Shown here: positions 1 to 13,228 of the stretch, in pieces
Numbering within the stretch: the stretch's first letter is position 1
Layout of the letters: every line of letters starts with the position of its first letter
NCBI RefSeq assembly: GCF_000189395.1
Contig: NZ_AEPB01000064.1
Span: forward strand, 16,481 to 80,480
DNA from: Planococcus donghaensis MPA1U2
Lineage (GTDB): Bacteria > Bacillota > Bacilli > Bacillales_A > Planococcaceae
DNA: 64,000 nucleotides
Direction: 5' to 3'
Translations under genes and position numbers: made by a program
Notes under the pieces: model-generated
Database searches by the model: none
What the model was told of the DNA's origin: nothing
Seen by the model: only the letters and a program-made list of their open reading frames with translations

Positions 1-1
1 A

Positions 2-271
2 ACGGGGAAAGTTGCAGAACATGTTCTTGATGAAGTGGGTATTACAACAAACAAAAATACCATTCCTTTCGACCCGGAAAGTCCATTTGTTACTTCGGGT
101 ATCCGTCTAGGAACTGCTGCCGTTACATCTCGTGGATTTAAAGAAGAAGACATGAAAGAAATTGCTGCAGTTATGGCGATGCTTCTGAAAAATCCAGAGG
201 ACGAAAATAGCAAAAAAGAAGCTGCAGAACGTGTTGCAAAGTTAACTGCTGCGCACCCGTTATATAAATAA
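2..271 (+). CDS. glyA: Serine hydroxymethyltransferase, C-terminal part (truncated by window edge)
   Basis: This is the last 89 codons of a PLP-dependent serine hydroxymethyltransferase, which interconverts serine and glycine with transfer of a one-carbon unit to tetrahydrofolate in the cytosol. The reading frame is open from base 2. The segment [19 protein letters not shown] followed by [15 protein letters not shown] is the highly conserved C-terminal region of the family, including the SGIRLGT stretch near the active site. The 5' end lies outside the window, so the catalytic lysine is not visible. In B. subtilis glyA is also directly upstream of upp; here a signalling gene lies between them. 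A strong terminator follows the stop codon at once. Confidence 0.95.
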   Translation, partial: TGKVAEHVLDEVGITTNKNTIPFDPESPFVTSGIRLGTAAVTSRGFKEEDMKEIAAVMAMLLKNPEDENSKKEAAERVAKLTAAHPLYK

Positions 272-277
272 GTTCAC

Positions 278-315
278 ACAGCTGCCAATTATATATGTTG
301 GCAGCTGTATTTTTA
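278..315 (+). terminator. Intrinsic terminator after glyA
   Basis: An 11-bp perfect stem (ACAGCTGCCAA / TTGGCAGCTGT) with a 9-nt loop is followed by ATTTTT. An ATG at 295 inside it, in frame with the next gene, is therefore unlikely to be that gene's start. Confidence 0.9.
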
Positions 316-402
316 TACTATAATAGAACTATCCTTAAGCAATCGAAGGCAAATCTAATATTTAAAACAAACTATACATATTCTTTAAAGGGGGCGCGTC
401 GT

Positions 403-2580
403 ATGCACACGCATGAACTAATAAATGATAATAAAGTAATCATGGAGTGGCTACGCCGTCTCGGTGTTAAATTCCATACATCGTTCTTAGTCATCAACTC
501 CGAAGTAGAAGATCAGCCTATCGTTTATGCAAATGATGCCTTCTTTAAAATGATTGGCTACAGTGAAGAAGAGACGTTAGGACGTAATGGCCGATTTTTA
601 CATGGAGAAAAAACATCGCAAAAAGCGAGTGAAAACATACACGCTTGCATCGCTTCTGGGGAAACAGGAATCTTTGAAATCGTTAATTACCGAAAAAACG
701 GCACTCCTTTTTGGAATGAACTATCTATTCAACCACTAACGTTTCCTGAAAAAAACCTTAAGTTCACGTTGTTGCTTCAACGCGATATTACCGAAAGAAA
801 GCGTACAGAGGCGATGATTAAGCTTCAAAAACAAACCTATAAAAAAATCGAAAGTGGTCATAAACTTAGTTCGATTCTGCAAAATATTTGCCATACATGT
901 GAATCGTTTTTTATTGATGGTGCGAAATGCACGGTTTTGTTGATTGATAATGAGGAACGAATATACACAATTGGCGCTACGCAGTCGATGCCCAAAAGCT
1001 TTGAAGAAGCGATTATTGGCTTGAAAGTAGAGGAAGATATAGGGACTTGTGGAGCAGCATTTTACCGAGGGCAGCCAGTAATAGTTGAAGATATGACTAC
1101 AAATTACTTGTGGAGAAATCATCAACATTTAGTGGAGAAATACGGTTTAGTTTCAAGTTGGTCGATTCCAATCTTGAATATGGAAGATGCAACTATCGGT
1201 ACATTTGGAATCTATTTTCCAGCACCAGTAACGCCAGATGAAAAAGATTTAAAATTCATGGAAAGTGTTGCTTCGATTGTATCTTTAGCCATTAAGTACT
1301 CACGTCAACACGAAGAAATTTTGAGGTTGGCCTATAGTGATGGGGATACAAATTTACCTAACCGAAATTATTTTAGAAACGAAATTGATAAATTGTTGAA
1401 AAAAAGCAAAGAAGGCTTTGTTGCTTTTATTTCAACAGATGAATATACAAAAGTGGTAGATCAGTATGGTCATCGTGCTGGGGACGCGCTCATGGGTGAA
1501 ATCGGAAAACGCTTAATGCTGCATCAAAATTCTTCGGAAAATTTGATCGCTCGTTTTTCGGATTCAACGTTATCGCTGTATAGCATTACACCATTTGTCA
1601 AAATTCCAGAATACCTCGAACAGCTTATGCGTGGGTTTGCTGATCCTATCAAAGTAGGCGATATCGAATTATTTTTAACTTTGAAAATAGGCGTTGCGAT
1701 CGTCATGCCGCACCAAAAAGATTCAGAAGAGTTAATCCGATGCTCAGACAGTGCGCTATCACAGGCGAAATTGCGCACAGGCGAAGCGATTTGCTATTTT
1801 GAAAGTGAGCTGGATGAATTTTTAATGCGAGATTTACGGGTTGCCAACGAATTAACGGCAGCGCTAAACCGCAATGAAATTGGTGTTCATCTGCAGCCGA
1901 AAGTCGATTTGGAAACGGGTGAAGTTTTAAGTTTTGAAGCTTTGGCACGTTGGACATCGCCAGACTTAGGCGTTATTCCTCCTGATATCTTTATTCCTGC
2001 GGCTGAGAAAAATGGCAAAATTAGATTGTTAGAAAAAAGTATTTTAAAGCAAGTACTAGAATGGATGAAAAAAAGAGTAGATCAAGGTTTAAAAATGAGA
2101 CAAGTAGCGATTAACATATCTGCTGATCATTTTTTTCATCATTCTTTTGTACCGAACTTACTTGATATGACAACTGCTTACGGAATTGAACCAAAGTGGA
2201 TTCGGTTAGAAATTACTGAACGTATTGGTTTTGTTGATATTGAAACTGCCAATAAAGTATTCAAGCACTTGAGATATTGTGGCTTTACAACGTCAATTGA
2301 TGATTTTGGAACAGGCTACTCATCTCTTAGCTATCTCCAAAAGCTACCGATCGAAGAATTGAAGATTGATCGCTCGTTTATCTCGAATATGGATGAGCCA
2401 GGAACTTTGGCGATCATCCAAACGATTATCCAACTTGCGAGTAATTTGAATATGCATGCAGTAGCAGAAGGCGTAGAGACAGATAAAGAACGGAAGATTT
2501 TGTTGCGTCTTGGTTGTAAAGAAGGACAAGGTTATTTCTTCTACAAACCGATGCCACTTAACGAAGCGTTTCTATTATAA
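403..2580 (+). CDS. LOV(PAS)-GAF-degenerate GGDEF-EAL cyclic-di-GMP phosphodiesterase candidate
   Basis: A 725-residue soluble signalling protein. Residues about 20-125 are a PAS domain of LOV type (NYRKNGTPFWNEL, then LLLQRDIT), but the photoactive cysteine of the GRNCRF motif is glycine (Gly63, GRNGRF). A GAF domain follows (about 155-305). A GGDEF-like domain comes next, with RFSDST at about 384-389 in place of the GGDEF signature, so it should lack diguanylate cyclase activity. The C-terminal EAL domain keeps E512-A-L, NIS, EITE, DDFGTG (633-638), KIDRSF, AEGVET and QGY, so c-di-GMP hydrolysis is likely. The start at 403 is chosen because AAAGGGGG lies 8 bases upstream; an in-frame ATG at 295 lies in the glyA terminator. 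The gene stands alone between two terminators. The input it senses is unknown. Confidence 0.9.
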   Translation: MHTHELINDNKVIMEWLRRLGVKFHTSFLVINSEVEDQPIVYANDAFFKMIGYSEEETLGRNGRFLHGEKTSQKASENIHACIASGETGIFEIVNYRKNGTPFWNELSIQPLTFPEKNLKFTLLLQRDITERKRTEAMIKLQKQTYKKIESGHKLSSILQNICHTCESFFIDGAKCTVLLIDNEERIYTIGATQSMPKSFEEAIIGLKVEEDIGTCGAAFYRGQPVIVEDMTTNYLWRNHQHLVEKYGLVSSWSIPILNMEDATIGTFGIYFPAPVTPDEKDLKFMESVASIVSLAIKYSRQHEEILRLAYSDGDTNLPNRNYFRNEIDKLLKKSKEGFVAFISTDEYTKVVDQYGHRAGDALMGEIGKRLMLHQNSSENLIARFSDSTLSLYSITPFVKIPEYLEQLMRGFADPIKVGDIELFLTLKIGVAIVMPHQKDSEELIRCSDSALSQAKLRTGEAICYFESELDEFLMRDLRVANELTAALNRNEIGVHLQPKVDLETGEVLSFEALARWTSPDLGVIPPDIFIPAAEKNGKIRLLEKSILKQVLEWMKKRVDQGLKMRQVAINISADHFFHHSFVPNLLDMTTAYGIEPKWIRLEITERIGFVDIETANKVFKHLRYCGFTTSIDDFGTGYSSLSYLQKLPIEELKIDRSFISNMDEPGTLAIIQTIIQLASNLNMHAVAEGVETDKERKILLRLGCKEGQGYFFYKPMPLNEAFLL

Positions 2581-2594
2581 AAAGAATTGTGAAA

Positions 2595-2623
2595 ACCAGA
2601 GAATAAATCTCTGGTTTTTTTTT
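2595..2623 (+). terminator. Intrinsic terminator after the EAL protein
   Basis: The stem ACCAGAG / CTCTGGT with a 7-nt loop is followed by nine T residues. Confidence 0.9.
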
Positions 2624-2679
2624 GCGAAAAATTTTATAGGCGAAAATAACTGAATAATCCCAAAGCGGAAACTGACAAC

Positions 2680-2707
2680 TTGAACGAAAGATTTTCTGTT
2701 ATACTAT
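2680..2707 (+). promoter_or_regulatory. Candidate sigma-A promoter for upp
   Basis: TTGAAC (2680-2685), a 16-bp spacer, then TACTAT (2702-2707), 33 bp before the upp start. The -10 match is only moderate; an overlapping TATACT at 2699 is an alternative. Confidence 0.4.
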
Positions 2708-2739
2708 TTAAGATAATGTTTGAAAAGGAGAGATAGGCC

Positions 2740-3369
2740 GTGGGAAAAGTATATGTTTTTGATCATCCGTTGATCCAGCATAAAGTGACTTACATCCGTG
2801 ATAAGTCGACAGGTACTAAAGAATTTCGTGAATTGGTGGATGAAATTGCTACATTGATGGCATTTGAAATCACACGCGACTTGCCGTTACAAGAAATCGA
2901 TGTGGAAACACCGGTACAAATGGCTAAGTCAAATGTTCTTGCAGGAAAAAAATTAGGCGTCGTTCCTATTTTACGTGCGGGAATTGGTATGGTAGATGGT
3001 ATTTTGAAATTGATTCCAGCTGCTAAAGTTGGCCATATCGGCTTATACCGTGATCCAGTTACGTTGCAACCCGTCGAATATTATTTGAAGTTGCCTTCTG
3101 ATGTGCAAGAACGTGAATTTATCGTTGTGGATCCAATGCTTGCTACAGGTGGATCAGCGATTGAAGCAGTTAACTCGATGAAAAAACGAGGCGCTGTAAA
3201 AATTCGCTTTATGTGCATTATTGCAGCTCCTGAAGGTGTGGAAGCTTTACAAGAAGCGCATCCGGATGTAGACATCTTCATCGCGGCTTTAGATGAAAAG
3301 TTAAATGAAAAAGGATATATTGTTCCAGGTCTTGGAGATGCTGGCGACCGTTTATTCGGAACAAAGTAA
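2740..3369 (+). CDS. upp: Uracil phosphoribosyltransferase
   Basis: Converts uracil and PRPP to UMP in pyrimidine salvage, in the cytosol. The 209-residue length is exactly usual for the family. The N terminus [20 protein letters not shown] and the PRPP-binding loop [12 protein letters not shown] are clear family signatures, as is the C-terminal [13 protein letters not shown]. The start is GTG, preceded by AAAGGAGAG. wecB follows after 19 bases without a terminator, so the two are probably one transcript. The position after glyA and before the ATP synthase operon matches B. subtilis. Confidence 0.97.
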   Translation: MGKVYVFDHPLIQHKVTYIRDKSTGTKEFRELVDEIATLMAFEITRDLPLQEIDVETPVQMAKSNVLAGKKLGVVPILRAGIGMVDGILKLIPAAKVGHIGLYRDPVTLQPVEYYLKLPSDVQEREFIVVDPMLATGGSAIEAVNSMKKRGAVKIRFMCIIAAPEGVEALQEAHPDVDIFIAALDEKLNEKGYIVPGLGDAGDRLFGTK

Positions 3370-3388
3370 GAGAGCGAGGTAAATCAGT

Positions 3389-4507
3389 TTGACGAAAAAG
3401 TGGAAAGTAATGACGATATTTGGTACGCGTCCAGAAGCAATTAAAATGGCACCGCTTGTTTTGGAACTTCAAAAACATCCGAAAACCATTGAACCACTTG
3501 TAACGGTAACGGCACAGCATAGAGAAATGCTTGATCAAGTATTAGAGACATTCAAAATCACACCTGACTTTGATTTGAACATCATGAAAGATCGCCAAAC
3601 ATTGACCGACGTCACTATGCGCGCAATGCAAGGACTTGATGGAATCATGAAAGAGGCAAAGCCAGATATAGTGTTAGTGCATGGCGATACAACGACAACT
3701 TTCGCTGCGAGCCTAGCTGCTTTTTACAACCAAGTAGCAGTCGGTCACGTAGAAGCGGGCTTGCGTACGCATAACAAATACTCGCCATTTCCTGAGGAGA
3801 TGAATCGTCAGTTGACGGGAGTCATAGCAGACATTCATTTTTCACCAACTGAAAAATCAGCTCAAAACTTGCTTGATGAAAACAAGAAAGCCGAAACAAT
3901 TTATGTTACGGGCAATACAGCAATCGATGCTCTCCAAACAACAGTACGCGAAACGTATTCACATCCGATTTTGGAAAAAATCGGGAGCAACCGAATGATT
4001 TTATTGACAGCACATCGCCGTGAAAATCTAGGGCAGCCGATGCGCAATATGTTCCGCGCGATTAAGCGCTTGATCGAAGAGCACGATGATATTCAAGTGG
4101 TTTATCCTGTACATATGAACCCAGCTGTTCGAGAAGTAGCGGATGAAGTGTTAGGGCGTGATTCACGCATTCATTTGATTGAACCACTCGAAGTTTTAGA
4201 TTTTCATAACTTTGCAGCCCGTTCCTATTTTATTTTGACCGATTCTGGCGGAATTCAAGAGGAAGCACCATCATTGGGCAAGCCAGTATTGGTTTTGCGT
4301 GATACTACTGAACGTCCAGAAGGCATTAGTGCAGGAACGTTGAAACTAGCAGGTACAGATGAAGAGACAATTTACGGCTTGGCGAAAGAATTGTTGACCG
4401 ACGAAACTGCGTACAAAGCAATGTCTCAAGCTTCTAATCCGTATGGAGATGGAAAAGCATCTGCACGGATTGTCGAAGCGCTGCACACATATTTTTCAAA
4501 ACTGTAA
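3389..4507 (+). CDS. wecB: UDP-N-acetylglucosamine 2-epimerase (non-hydrolysing)
   Basis: Interconverts UDP-GlcNAc and UDP-ManNAc in the cytosol; the gene is called mnaA in Bacillus. At 372 residues it is full length. The N terminus TIFGTRPEAIKMAPLV, the VHGDTTTT segment, GHVEAGLRT, PFPEEMNRQL, TAHRREN and TDSGGIQEEAPSLGKPVLVLRDTTERPE are diagnostic. It uses a TTG start with GAGCGAGG upstream. Its product is the donor for ManNAc transfer, so it should feed the TagA-type transferase at 45953 and the wall polymer recognised by SLH proteins later in the window. That link is inferred from pathway knowledge. Confidence 0.95.
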   Translation: MTKKWKVMTIFGTRPEAIKMAPLVLELQKHPKTIEPLVTVTAQHREMLDQVLETFKITPDFDLNIMKDRQTLTDVTMRAMQGLDGIMKEAKPDIVLVHGDTTTTFAASLAAFYNQVAVGHVEAGLRTHNKYSPFPEEMNRQLTGVIADIHFSPTEKSAQNLLDENKKAETIYVTGNTAIDALQTTVRETYSHPILEKIGSNRMILLTAHRRENLGQPMRNMFRAIKRLIEEHDDIQVVYPVHMNPAVREVADEVLGRDSRIHLIEPLEVLDFHNFAARSYFILTDSGGIQEEAPSLGKPVLVLRDTTERPEGISAGTLKLAGTDEETIYGLAKELLTDETAYKAMSQASNPYGDGKASARIVEALHTYFSKL

Positions 4508-4551
4508 GTGAGTAAAACGGCCAATTCCACATTTTTTGTTGTCTAGTTGCA

Positions 4552-4648
4552 TCGGCCAACTCCTCGGGATCAGAAATCATTCTGGCTAAGCGGTAAAAGA
4601 CACCGCTTTACCATTCTGCTTTCTGACCGTCGGAGCTAAAACGGCCGA
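4552..4648 (-). repeat. Hairpin intergenic repeat (family 1), reverse-oriented copy
   Basis: TCGGCC (4552) pairs with CGGCCGA (4642-4648), enclosing AACTCCTCGGG and CGTCGGAGCT. These are the reverse complements of GACCCGAGGAG and AGCTCCGACG in the copies after atpG and atpC. The adjoining TTGTCTAGTTGCA at 4538-4550 is the reverse of the AACTAGACA tail of those copies. An inner hairpin GCGGT/ACCGC lies at 4590-4606. The gap between wecB and the atp operon (4508-4866) holds this element, a copy remnant near 4513-4545, and the atp promoter; no gene is seen. Confidence 0.7.
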
Positions 4649-4723
4649 TTCCACATATCTTGTTGAAATTTGTCCACAATATGTCAGAGGTAAATCGCTT
4701 GTGAAGTTTTTCACTTCTACTAA

Positions 4724-4752
4724 TTGACATGATTTTACCCCTAATGTATGCT
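4724..4752 (+). promoter_or_regulatory. Candidate promoter of the ATP synthase operon
   Basis: TTGACA (4724-4729) is a perfect -35, with a 17-bp spacer and TATGCT (4747-4752). A perfect TATAAT also occurs at 4831-4836 but without a good -35 box, so there may be two starts. Confidence 0.55.
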
Positions 4753-4866
4753 TACAAAGGGTATGCATGAGATGGTTTTCTTACATAGATTATGTAGGTG
4801 GAAGCCTGATGCGACTGCTCTTTTTGAGGGTATAATGTCAAATCAACGAGGTTCGAGGGGGTTGTC

Positions 4867-5088
4867 ATGCACCCAACAAAAAAGCCCTTACAAGCGATGG
4901 CAATTTACAGCGCCATTCTGTCACAACTTGTTGGGTCCGTACTCATCGGGGTGTTCACGGGTATGTGGCTTGATGAAAAGGTAGGAACCGCACCATTTTT
5001 CATGATCATCTGCCTATTTATAGGCATCACTGCCGGTGTTTGGGCAATGCTTCAGACCGTCCGCAAATTCGAATCAGGAGACAAGTAG
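4867..5088 (+). CDS. AtpZ/AtpI-family small membrane protein
   Basis: A 73-residue protein with two membrane helices (about 12-33 and 42-63) and the family pattern GVFTGMWLDEKVGTAPFFMIICLFIGI. It resembles the AtpZ-like proteins encoded first in many Firmicute ATP synthase operons, which act with AtpI in c-ring assembly and divalent-cation handling. GAGGGGG precedes the ATG. The next gene begins 3 bases after its stop, so translation is probably coupled. The AtpZ name, rather than a second AtpI, is inferred from size and position. Confidence 0.8.
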   Translation: MHPTKKPLQAMAIYSAILSQLVGSVLIGVFTGMWLDEKVGTAPFFMIICLFIGITAGVWAMLQTVRKFESGDK

Positions 5089-5091
5089 AAA

Positions 5092-5463
5092 ATGGATGGA
5101 CTAAGGGAGATATACACAAGACTAAAAAAGATGATTATTTTCATCTTAGCGCTCTACGTTATTGGTTGGGGGTTTACCTCTTATCAAGAAGTGTTCGCGG
5201 GTCTCATAATCGGAACTTTGTTCGGCATTTATAATATGTGGATTCTTGTTCGTCGGATGGAGAAATTTGACCGTGCGGTGGCTGAAGGCTCGAAAGTTCG
5301 TTCGCTTGGAACGGCATTACGGTTTGCATCAGGTGTTGCTGCTGTGGCGATTGCAATTTTGTTCGCAGAGCACATTCACTTGGTCAGTACGGTAATAGGG
5401 TTGATGGTCCCTTATGCTCTGTTGTTAACAGAGCGGATTATTTATCACGTGAAACACCATTAA
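5092..5463 (+). CDS. atpI: ATP synthase subunit I
   Basis: A 123-residue membrane protein with four hydrophobic segments (about 14-30, 34-54, 72-91, 96-115). This fits the ATP synthase I family, thought to chaperone c-ring assembly. The family is defined more by size and operon position than by motifs. It sits between the AtpZ-like gene and atpB, the usual place. Confidence 0.85.
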   Translation: MDGLREIYTRLKKMIIFILALYVIGWGFTSYQEVFAGLIIGTLFGIYNMWILVRRMEKFDRAVAEGSKVRSLGTALRFASGVAAVAIAILFAEHIHLVSTVIGLMVPYALLLTERIIYHVKHH

Positions 5464-6201
<738 letters not shown>

Positions 6202-6244
6202 GTATAAAACCGCTCTTATGAGCAAAAAAAAACAATTATCCTGA

Positions 6245-6472
<228 letters not shown>

Positions 6473-6487
6473 TATTTTTATACAAAA

Positions 6488-6530
6488 TTTAAATGGTGGG
6501 GATGCTACTATATGGTTTTCGCCATTTAAA
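6488..6530 (+). promoter_or_regulatory. Stem-loop between atpE and atpF
   Basis: A 9-bp perfect stem TTTAAATGG (6488-6496) / CCATTTAAA (6522-6530) lies in the 159-base gap after atpE. There is no T-run, so it is more likely an RNA stability or processing element than a terminator. It could help give atpE its higher output. Confidence 0.5.
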
Positions 6531-6631
6531 CTTGTATGCAACATTTGCATTTGAAAGTTCATCTTGTACTAAATAAAGATCTTACTATAGAAGAAATTGC
6601 ATTTTAGGCTCTTGAAGGGAGTGAAACAATC

Positions 6632-7153
6632 GTGTTTTTTGATCACCTCGTACTCGGTGCAACCGGGGAGTTTTTGAATATTGGAGACATTCTCGCTACA
6701 CTTGTCATCTTCATTGGGTTAATGTTGCTTTTGAAGAAATTCGCATGGGGTCCTTTGATGGGCGTAATGCAGCAACGTGAAGATTTGATCAAGAGTGAAA
6801 TTGAAACAGCTGAAAACAGCCGTTTAGAATCTCAAAAAATGCTTGAAGAACAGCGTGGTCTACTTAAAGACGCACGTACACAAGCACAAGAAATCGTTGA
6901 AAACGCTAAAAAGCAAGGCGAAGTTTCGCGTGAGGAAATTATTACAACAGCGCGTGCTGAGTCTAGCCGTATGAAAGAAGCAGCAGTTCAAGAAATTGCA
7001 AACGAAAGAGATAAAGCTATTTCAGCTGTTCGTGAAGAAGTTGTGGCATTGTCACTACTTGCTGCTACGAAAGTGCTTGAAAAAGAAATCTCTGAGGAAG
7101 ACAACCGTCAGTTGATTAACGAAACGATTGCGAAGGCAGGCGAAGTTCAGTGA
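6632..7153 (+). CDS. atpF: ATP synthase Fo subunit b
   Basis: The 173-residue peripheral-stalk subunit. One N-terminal membrane helix (about 18-36, ILATLVIFIGLMLLLKKFAWGP) is followed by a long charged coiled coil (about 45-165). GTG start with GAAGGGAGTG upstream. Its TGA overlaps the GTG of atpH by 4 bases. Confidence 0.97.
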   Translation: MFFDHLVLGATGEFLNIGDILATLVIFIGLMLLLKKFAWGPLMGVMQQREDLIKSEIETAENSRLESQKMLEEQRGLLKDARTQAQEIVENAKKQGEVSREEIITTARAESSRMKEAAVQEIANERDKAISAVREEVVALSLLAATKVLEKEISEEDNRQLINETIAKAGEVQ

Positions 7154-7680
7154 GTCAAGTTGCAGAACGCTACGCTTTAGCATTGTTCCAAGTCGCTCAA
7201 AAGCATGAATCGTCTTTGGATATCGAACATGATTTACGTGAAGTGAAAAAAGTCTTTGAACTGACTCCAGAACTTTACAATTTGATTGTATCTCCAAAAC
7301 TTTCGGCTGATAAAAGAACAAACTTGATCAATGAAGTGTTTAGTGGGGCAAATCCGTTTGTCGTAAATACACTTCAATTGATGGCAGAACGCAAACGTTT
7401 AGATGAAGTAAAGTCAATGGTAGACGAATTTATTACTTTGTCTAACAATGCACAAGGAATTGAAGATGCAGAAGTTTATTCTACACGTCCTTTGACTGAA
7501 GAAGAACGCTCTTCTATCTCTTCCGTATTCGCTAAAAAAATCGGGAAACAATCTTTACGAATTGAAAACATTATCGATCCATCGTTAATCGGCGGATTGC
7601 GTATTCAAATCGGAAACCGCATTTACGACAGCAGCGTGAGCACGAAATTAGCACGTCTGCAACGTCAATTAATCGGTTAA
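7150..7680 (+). CDS. atpH: ATP synthase F1 subunit delta
   Basis: A 176-residue stalk subunit linking b to the top of F1. The opening VAERYALALFQVA and the C-terminal DPSLIGGLRIQIGNRIYDSSVSTKL are family signatures. GTG start inside the atpF stop region suggests translational coupling. Confidence 0.96.
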   Translation: MSQVAERYALALFQVAQKHESSLDIEHDLREVKKVFELTPELYNLIVSPKLSADKRTNLINEVFSGANPFVVNTLQLMAERKRLDEVKSMVDEFITLSNNAQGIEDAEVYSTRPLTEEERSSISSVFAKKIGKQSLRIENIIDPSLIGGLRIQIGNRIYDSSVSTKLARLQRQLIG

Positions 7681-7686
7681 TTATGA

Positions 7687-9216
<1,530 letters not shown>

Positions 9217-9248
9217 TACCGAGTTCGAATATGAAGAAAAAATAATAA

Positions 9249-10121
<873 letters not shown>

Positions 10122-10131
10122 GAAATGCAGA

Positions 10132-10225
10132 GGTGCCCATCTAGATTCGACGGGCTTAAGACAGAACGCACAGGAAATGTAATTTCCGAAGTGGGCTGAC
10201 TTAAGACCCCGAGAATCTGGGCACC
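10132..10225 (+). repeat. Hairpin intergenic repeat (family 1) between atpG and atpD
   Basis: A 94-bp imperfect palindrome. GGTGCCCA (10132-10139) pairs with TGGGCACC (10218-10225), AGATTC pairs with GAATCT just inside, and CTTAAGAC occurs twice within. The tail GAGCTAGACAATAAGAAATGCAGAGGTGCCC leads into a second, collapsed copy. Confidence 0.8.
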
Positions 10226-10251
10226 GGAGCTAGACAATAAGAAATGCAGAG

Positions 10252-10271
10252 GTGCCCATGTAGATGGGCAC
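10252..10271 (+). repeat. Collapsed family 1 repeat: perfect 8-bp hairpin
   Basis: GTGCCCAT-GTAG-ATGGGCAC. It begins like the full copy but lacks the interior, as if the loop had been deleted. A third hairpin, AACTTCT/AGAAGTT plus TTT, lies at 10298-10320, just before the atpD ribosome site. Confidence 0.75.
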
Positions 10272-10322
10272 TATATTCTGCTAATACTAAAACTGCGAAC
10301 TTCTTTAAATAGAAGTTTTTAA

Positions 10323-12191
<1,869 letters not shown>

Positions 12192-12202
12192 AGAAAAGTG
12201 AA

Positions 12203-12543
12203 AACGGCCGTTCAGCTCCGACAGGCATAAGACAGACCAACAGTGTAGCGTTCTTTGCCACGCAGGTGGGCTGCCTTATGACCCGAGGAGTTGGCCGTTG
12301 GAACTAGACAGTAAGAAAAGCGTAAGTGCCCATGTAGATTCGATGGGCATAAGACGCACTGGCGAAGCGGCGTTCTTTGCCGTATAGAAAGAAAAGTGAA
12401 AGTGCCTGTTTAGCTCTGACAGGCATAAGACAGACCAGTAGTGTGGCGACTTTTGCCACACGGCTGGGTTGCCTTATGACCCGAAGAGCTAGGCACTTGC
12501 AACTGGACAGTCAGAGTGGCTTATGACCCTAGAATCTGGGCAC
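12203..12543 (+). repeat. Cluster of four family 1 hairpin repeats after atpC
   Basis: Copy 1 at 12203-12299 is closed by AACGGCC/GGCCGTT. Copy 2 (12325-12382) is a left-half fragment starting AGTGCCC. Copy 3 at 12400-12498 is closed by AAGTGCCT/AGGCACTT. A right-half remnant lies at 12512-12543. The arms AGCTCCGACAGGCATAAGACAGACC and CTTATGACCCGAGGAG are shared, and tails carry the AACTAGACAGTAAGAAAAG motif. The closing pairs differ between copies (GGCC versus GCCT) yet stay complementary, so base pairing appears conserved. Confidence 0.85.
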
Positions 12544-12560
12544 TGAAACTAAAAAAAGTA

Positions 12561-12600
12561 AAAGCGGACAGAAGGGCAACTGACTTTTGTCCGCTTTTTC
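12561..12600 (+). terminator. Intrinsic terminator of the atp operon
   Basis: AAAGCGGACA (12561-12570) / TGTCCGCTTT (12588-12597) followed by TTC. It lies beyond the repeat cluster. Confidence 0.85.
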
Positions 12601-12643
12601 TAATTTAAATAAATTAATATCTAACGATGAGAGGATGAGTCAA

Positions 12644-12877
12644 ATGGAAATGATGATTGGGCAAACTGCGTTAATATCGATCTTTAGTCATATTTTCTTC
12701 ACGGGCGTCGCTTTTTACGCAATGCGTGCATTAATGATAGAAAAACTGGTACACAAACATCATATTTTACAGGCGCAAATTCTTTATATTTTTCTTAGTA
12801 TTTCAATAGGGACCTTGGTATCTACTTTTTTCCTAAATATTTCATCGTGGTCACGGCAATTGCCTTATCTATTTTAA
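12644..12877 (+). CDS. DUF1146 family small membrane protein (YwzB-like)
   Basis: A 77-residue protein with two membrane helices (about 7-28 and 41-62). It resembles B. subtilis YwzB, which also lies between atpC and murAA. The function is unknown. The ATG at 12644 is chosen because GAGAGGATGAG lies 8 bases upstream; the ATG at 12635 overlaps that site. A terminator follows. Confidence 0.75.
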   Translation: MEMMIGQTALISIFSHIFFTGVAFYAMRALMIEKLVHKHHILQAQILYIFLSISIGTLVSTFFLNISSWSRQLPYLF

Positions 12878-12879
12878 AA

Positions 12880-12936
12880 TTGCCGTTTTGCCATGTCTTT
12901 GACACTCATAGCTATGGCAAAACGGCAAAATCTTTA
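12880..12936 (+). terminator. Intrinsic terminator after DUF1146 gene
   Basis: A 15-bp perfect stem TTGCCGTTTTGCCAT (12880-12894) / ATGGCAAAACGGCAA (12914-12928) is followed by a modest T-rich stretch. The rest of the gap to murA holds only the promoter described next. Confidence 0.8.
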
Positions 12937-13108
12937 TTTCCTGGGAAATAAATTCGTGTATAAGGTTTAAATGCTATATAGAGGGGAAAAGGTCTAATAG
13001 CTTGTTATTAAAACGTGACTTTCTTCCCTGACGGACACAAAAACAACATGCTATTCGAATAACATAAAGTCCGAATCGAAATACAGCACAAAATGAGAGT
13101 AAATTTGC

Positions 13109-13137
13109 TTGATTTTTATTAAAAAAGAAGGTAATAT
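13109..13137 (+). promoter_or_regulatory. Candidate promoter of murA
   Basis: TTGATT (13109-13114), 17-bp spacer, TAATAT (13132-13137), 91 bp before the GTG start. Confidence 0.5.
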
Positions 13138-13228
13138 GAGTAAGGTTTTGTTTCTTAAGAATGACTTTGGACTTTATAGCGTAAATAGGAATATATAGAT
13201 GAATATTAAACACATGGAGGGCATATTA

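Noticed and set aside
295-402. Upstream ATG start for the LOV-EAL protein
   Set aside because: It lies in the glyA terminator hairpin and lacks a ribosome site; ATG 403 has AAAGGGGG at good spacing.
4748-4984. 78-codon ORF before the AtpZ-like gene
   Set aside because: It overlaps the promoter and the AtpZ-like gene in another frame, and its composition is not protein-like.
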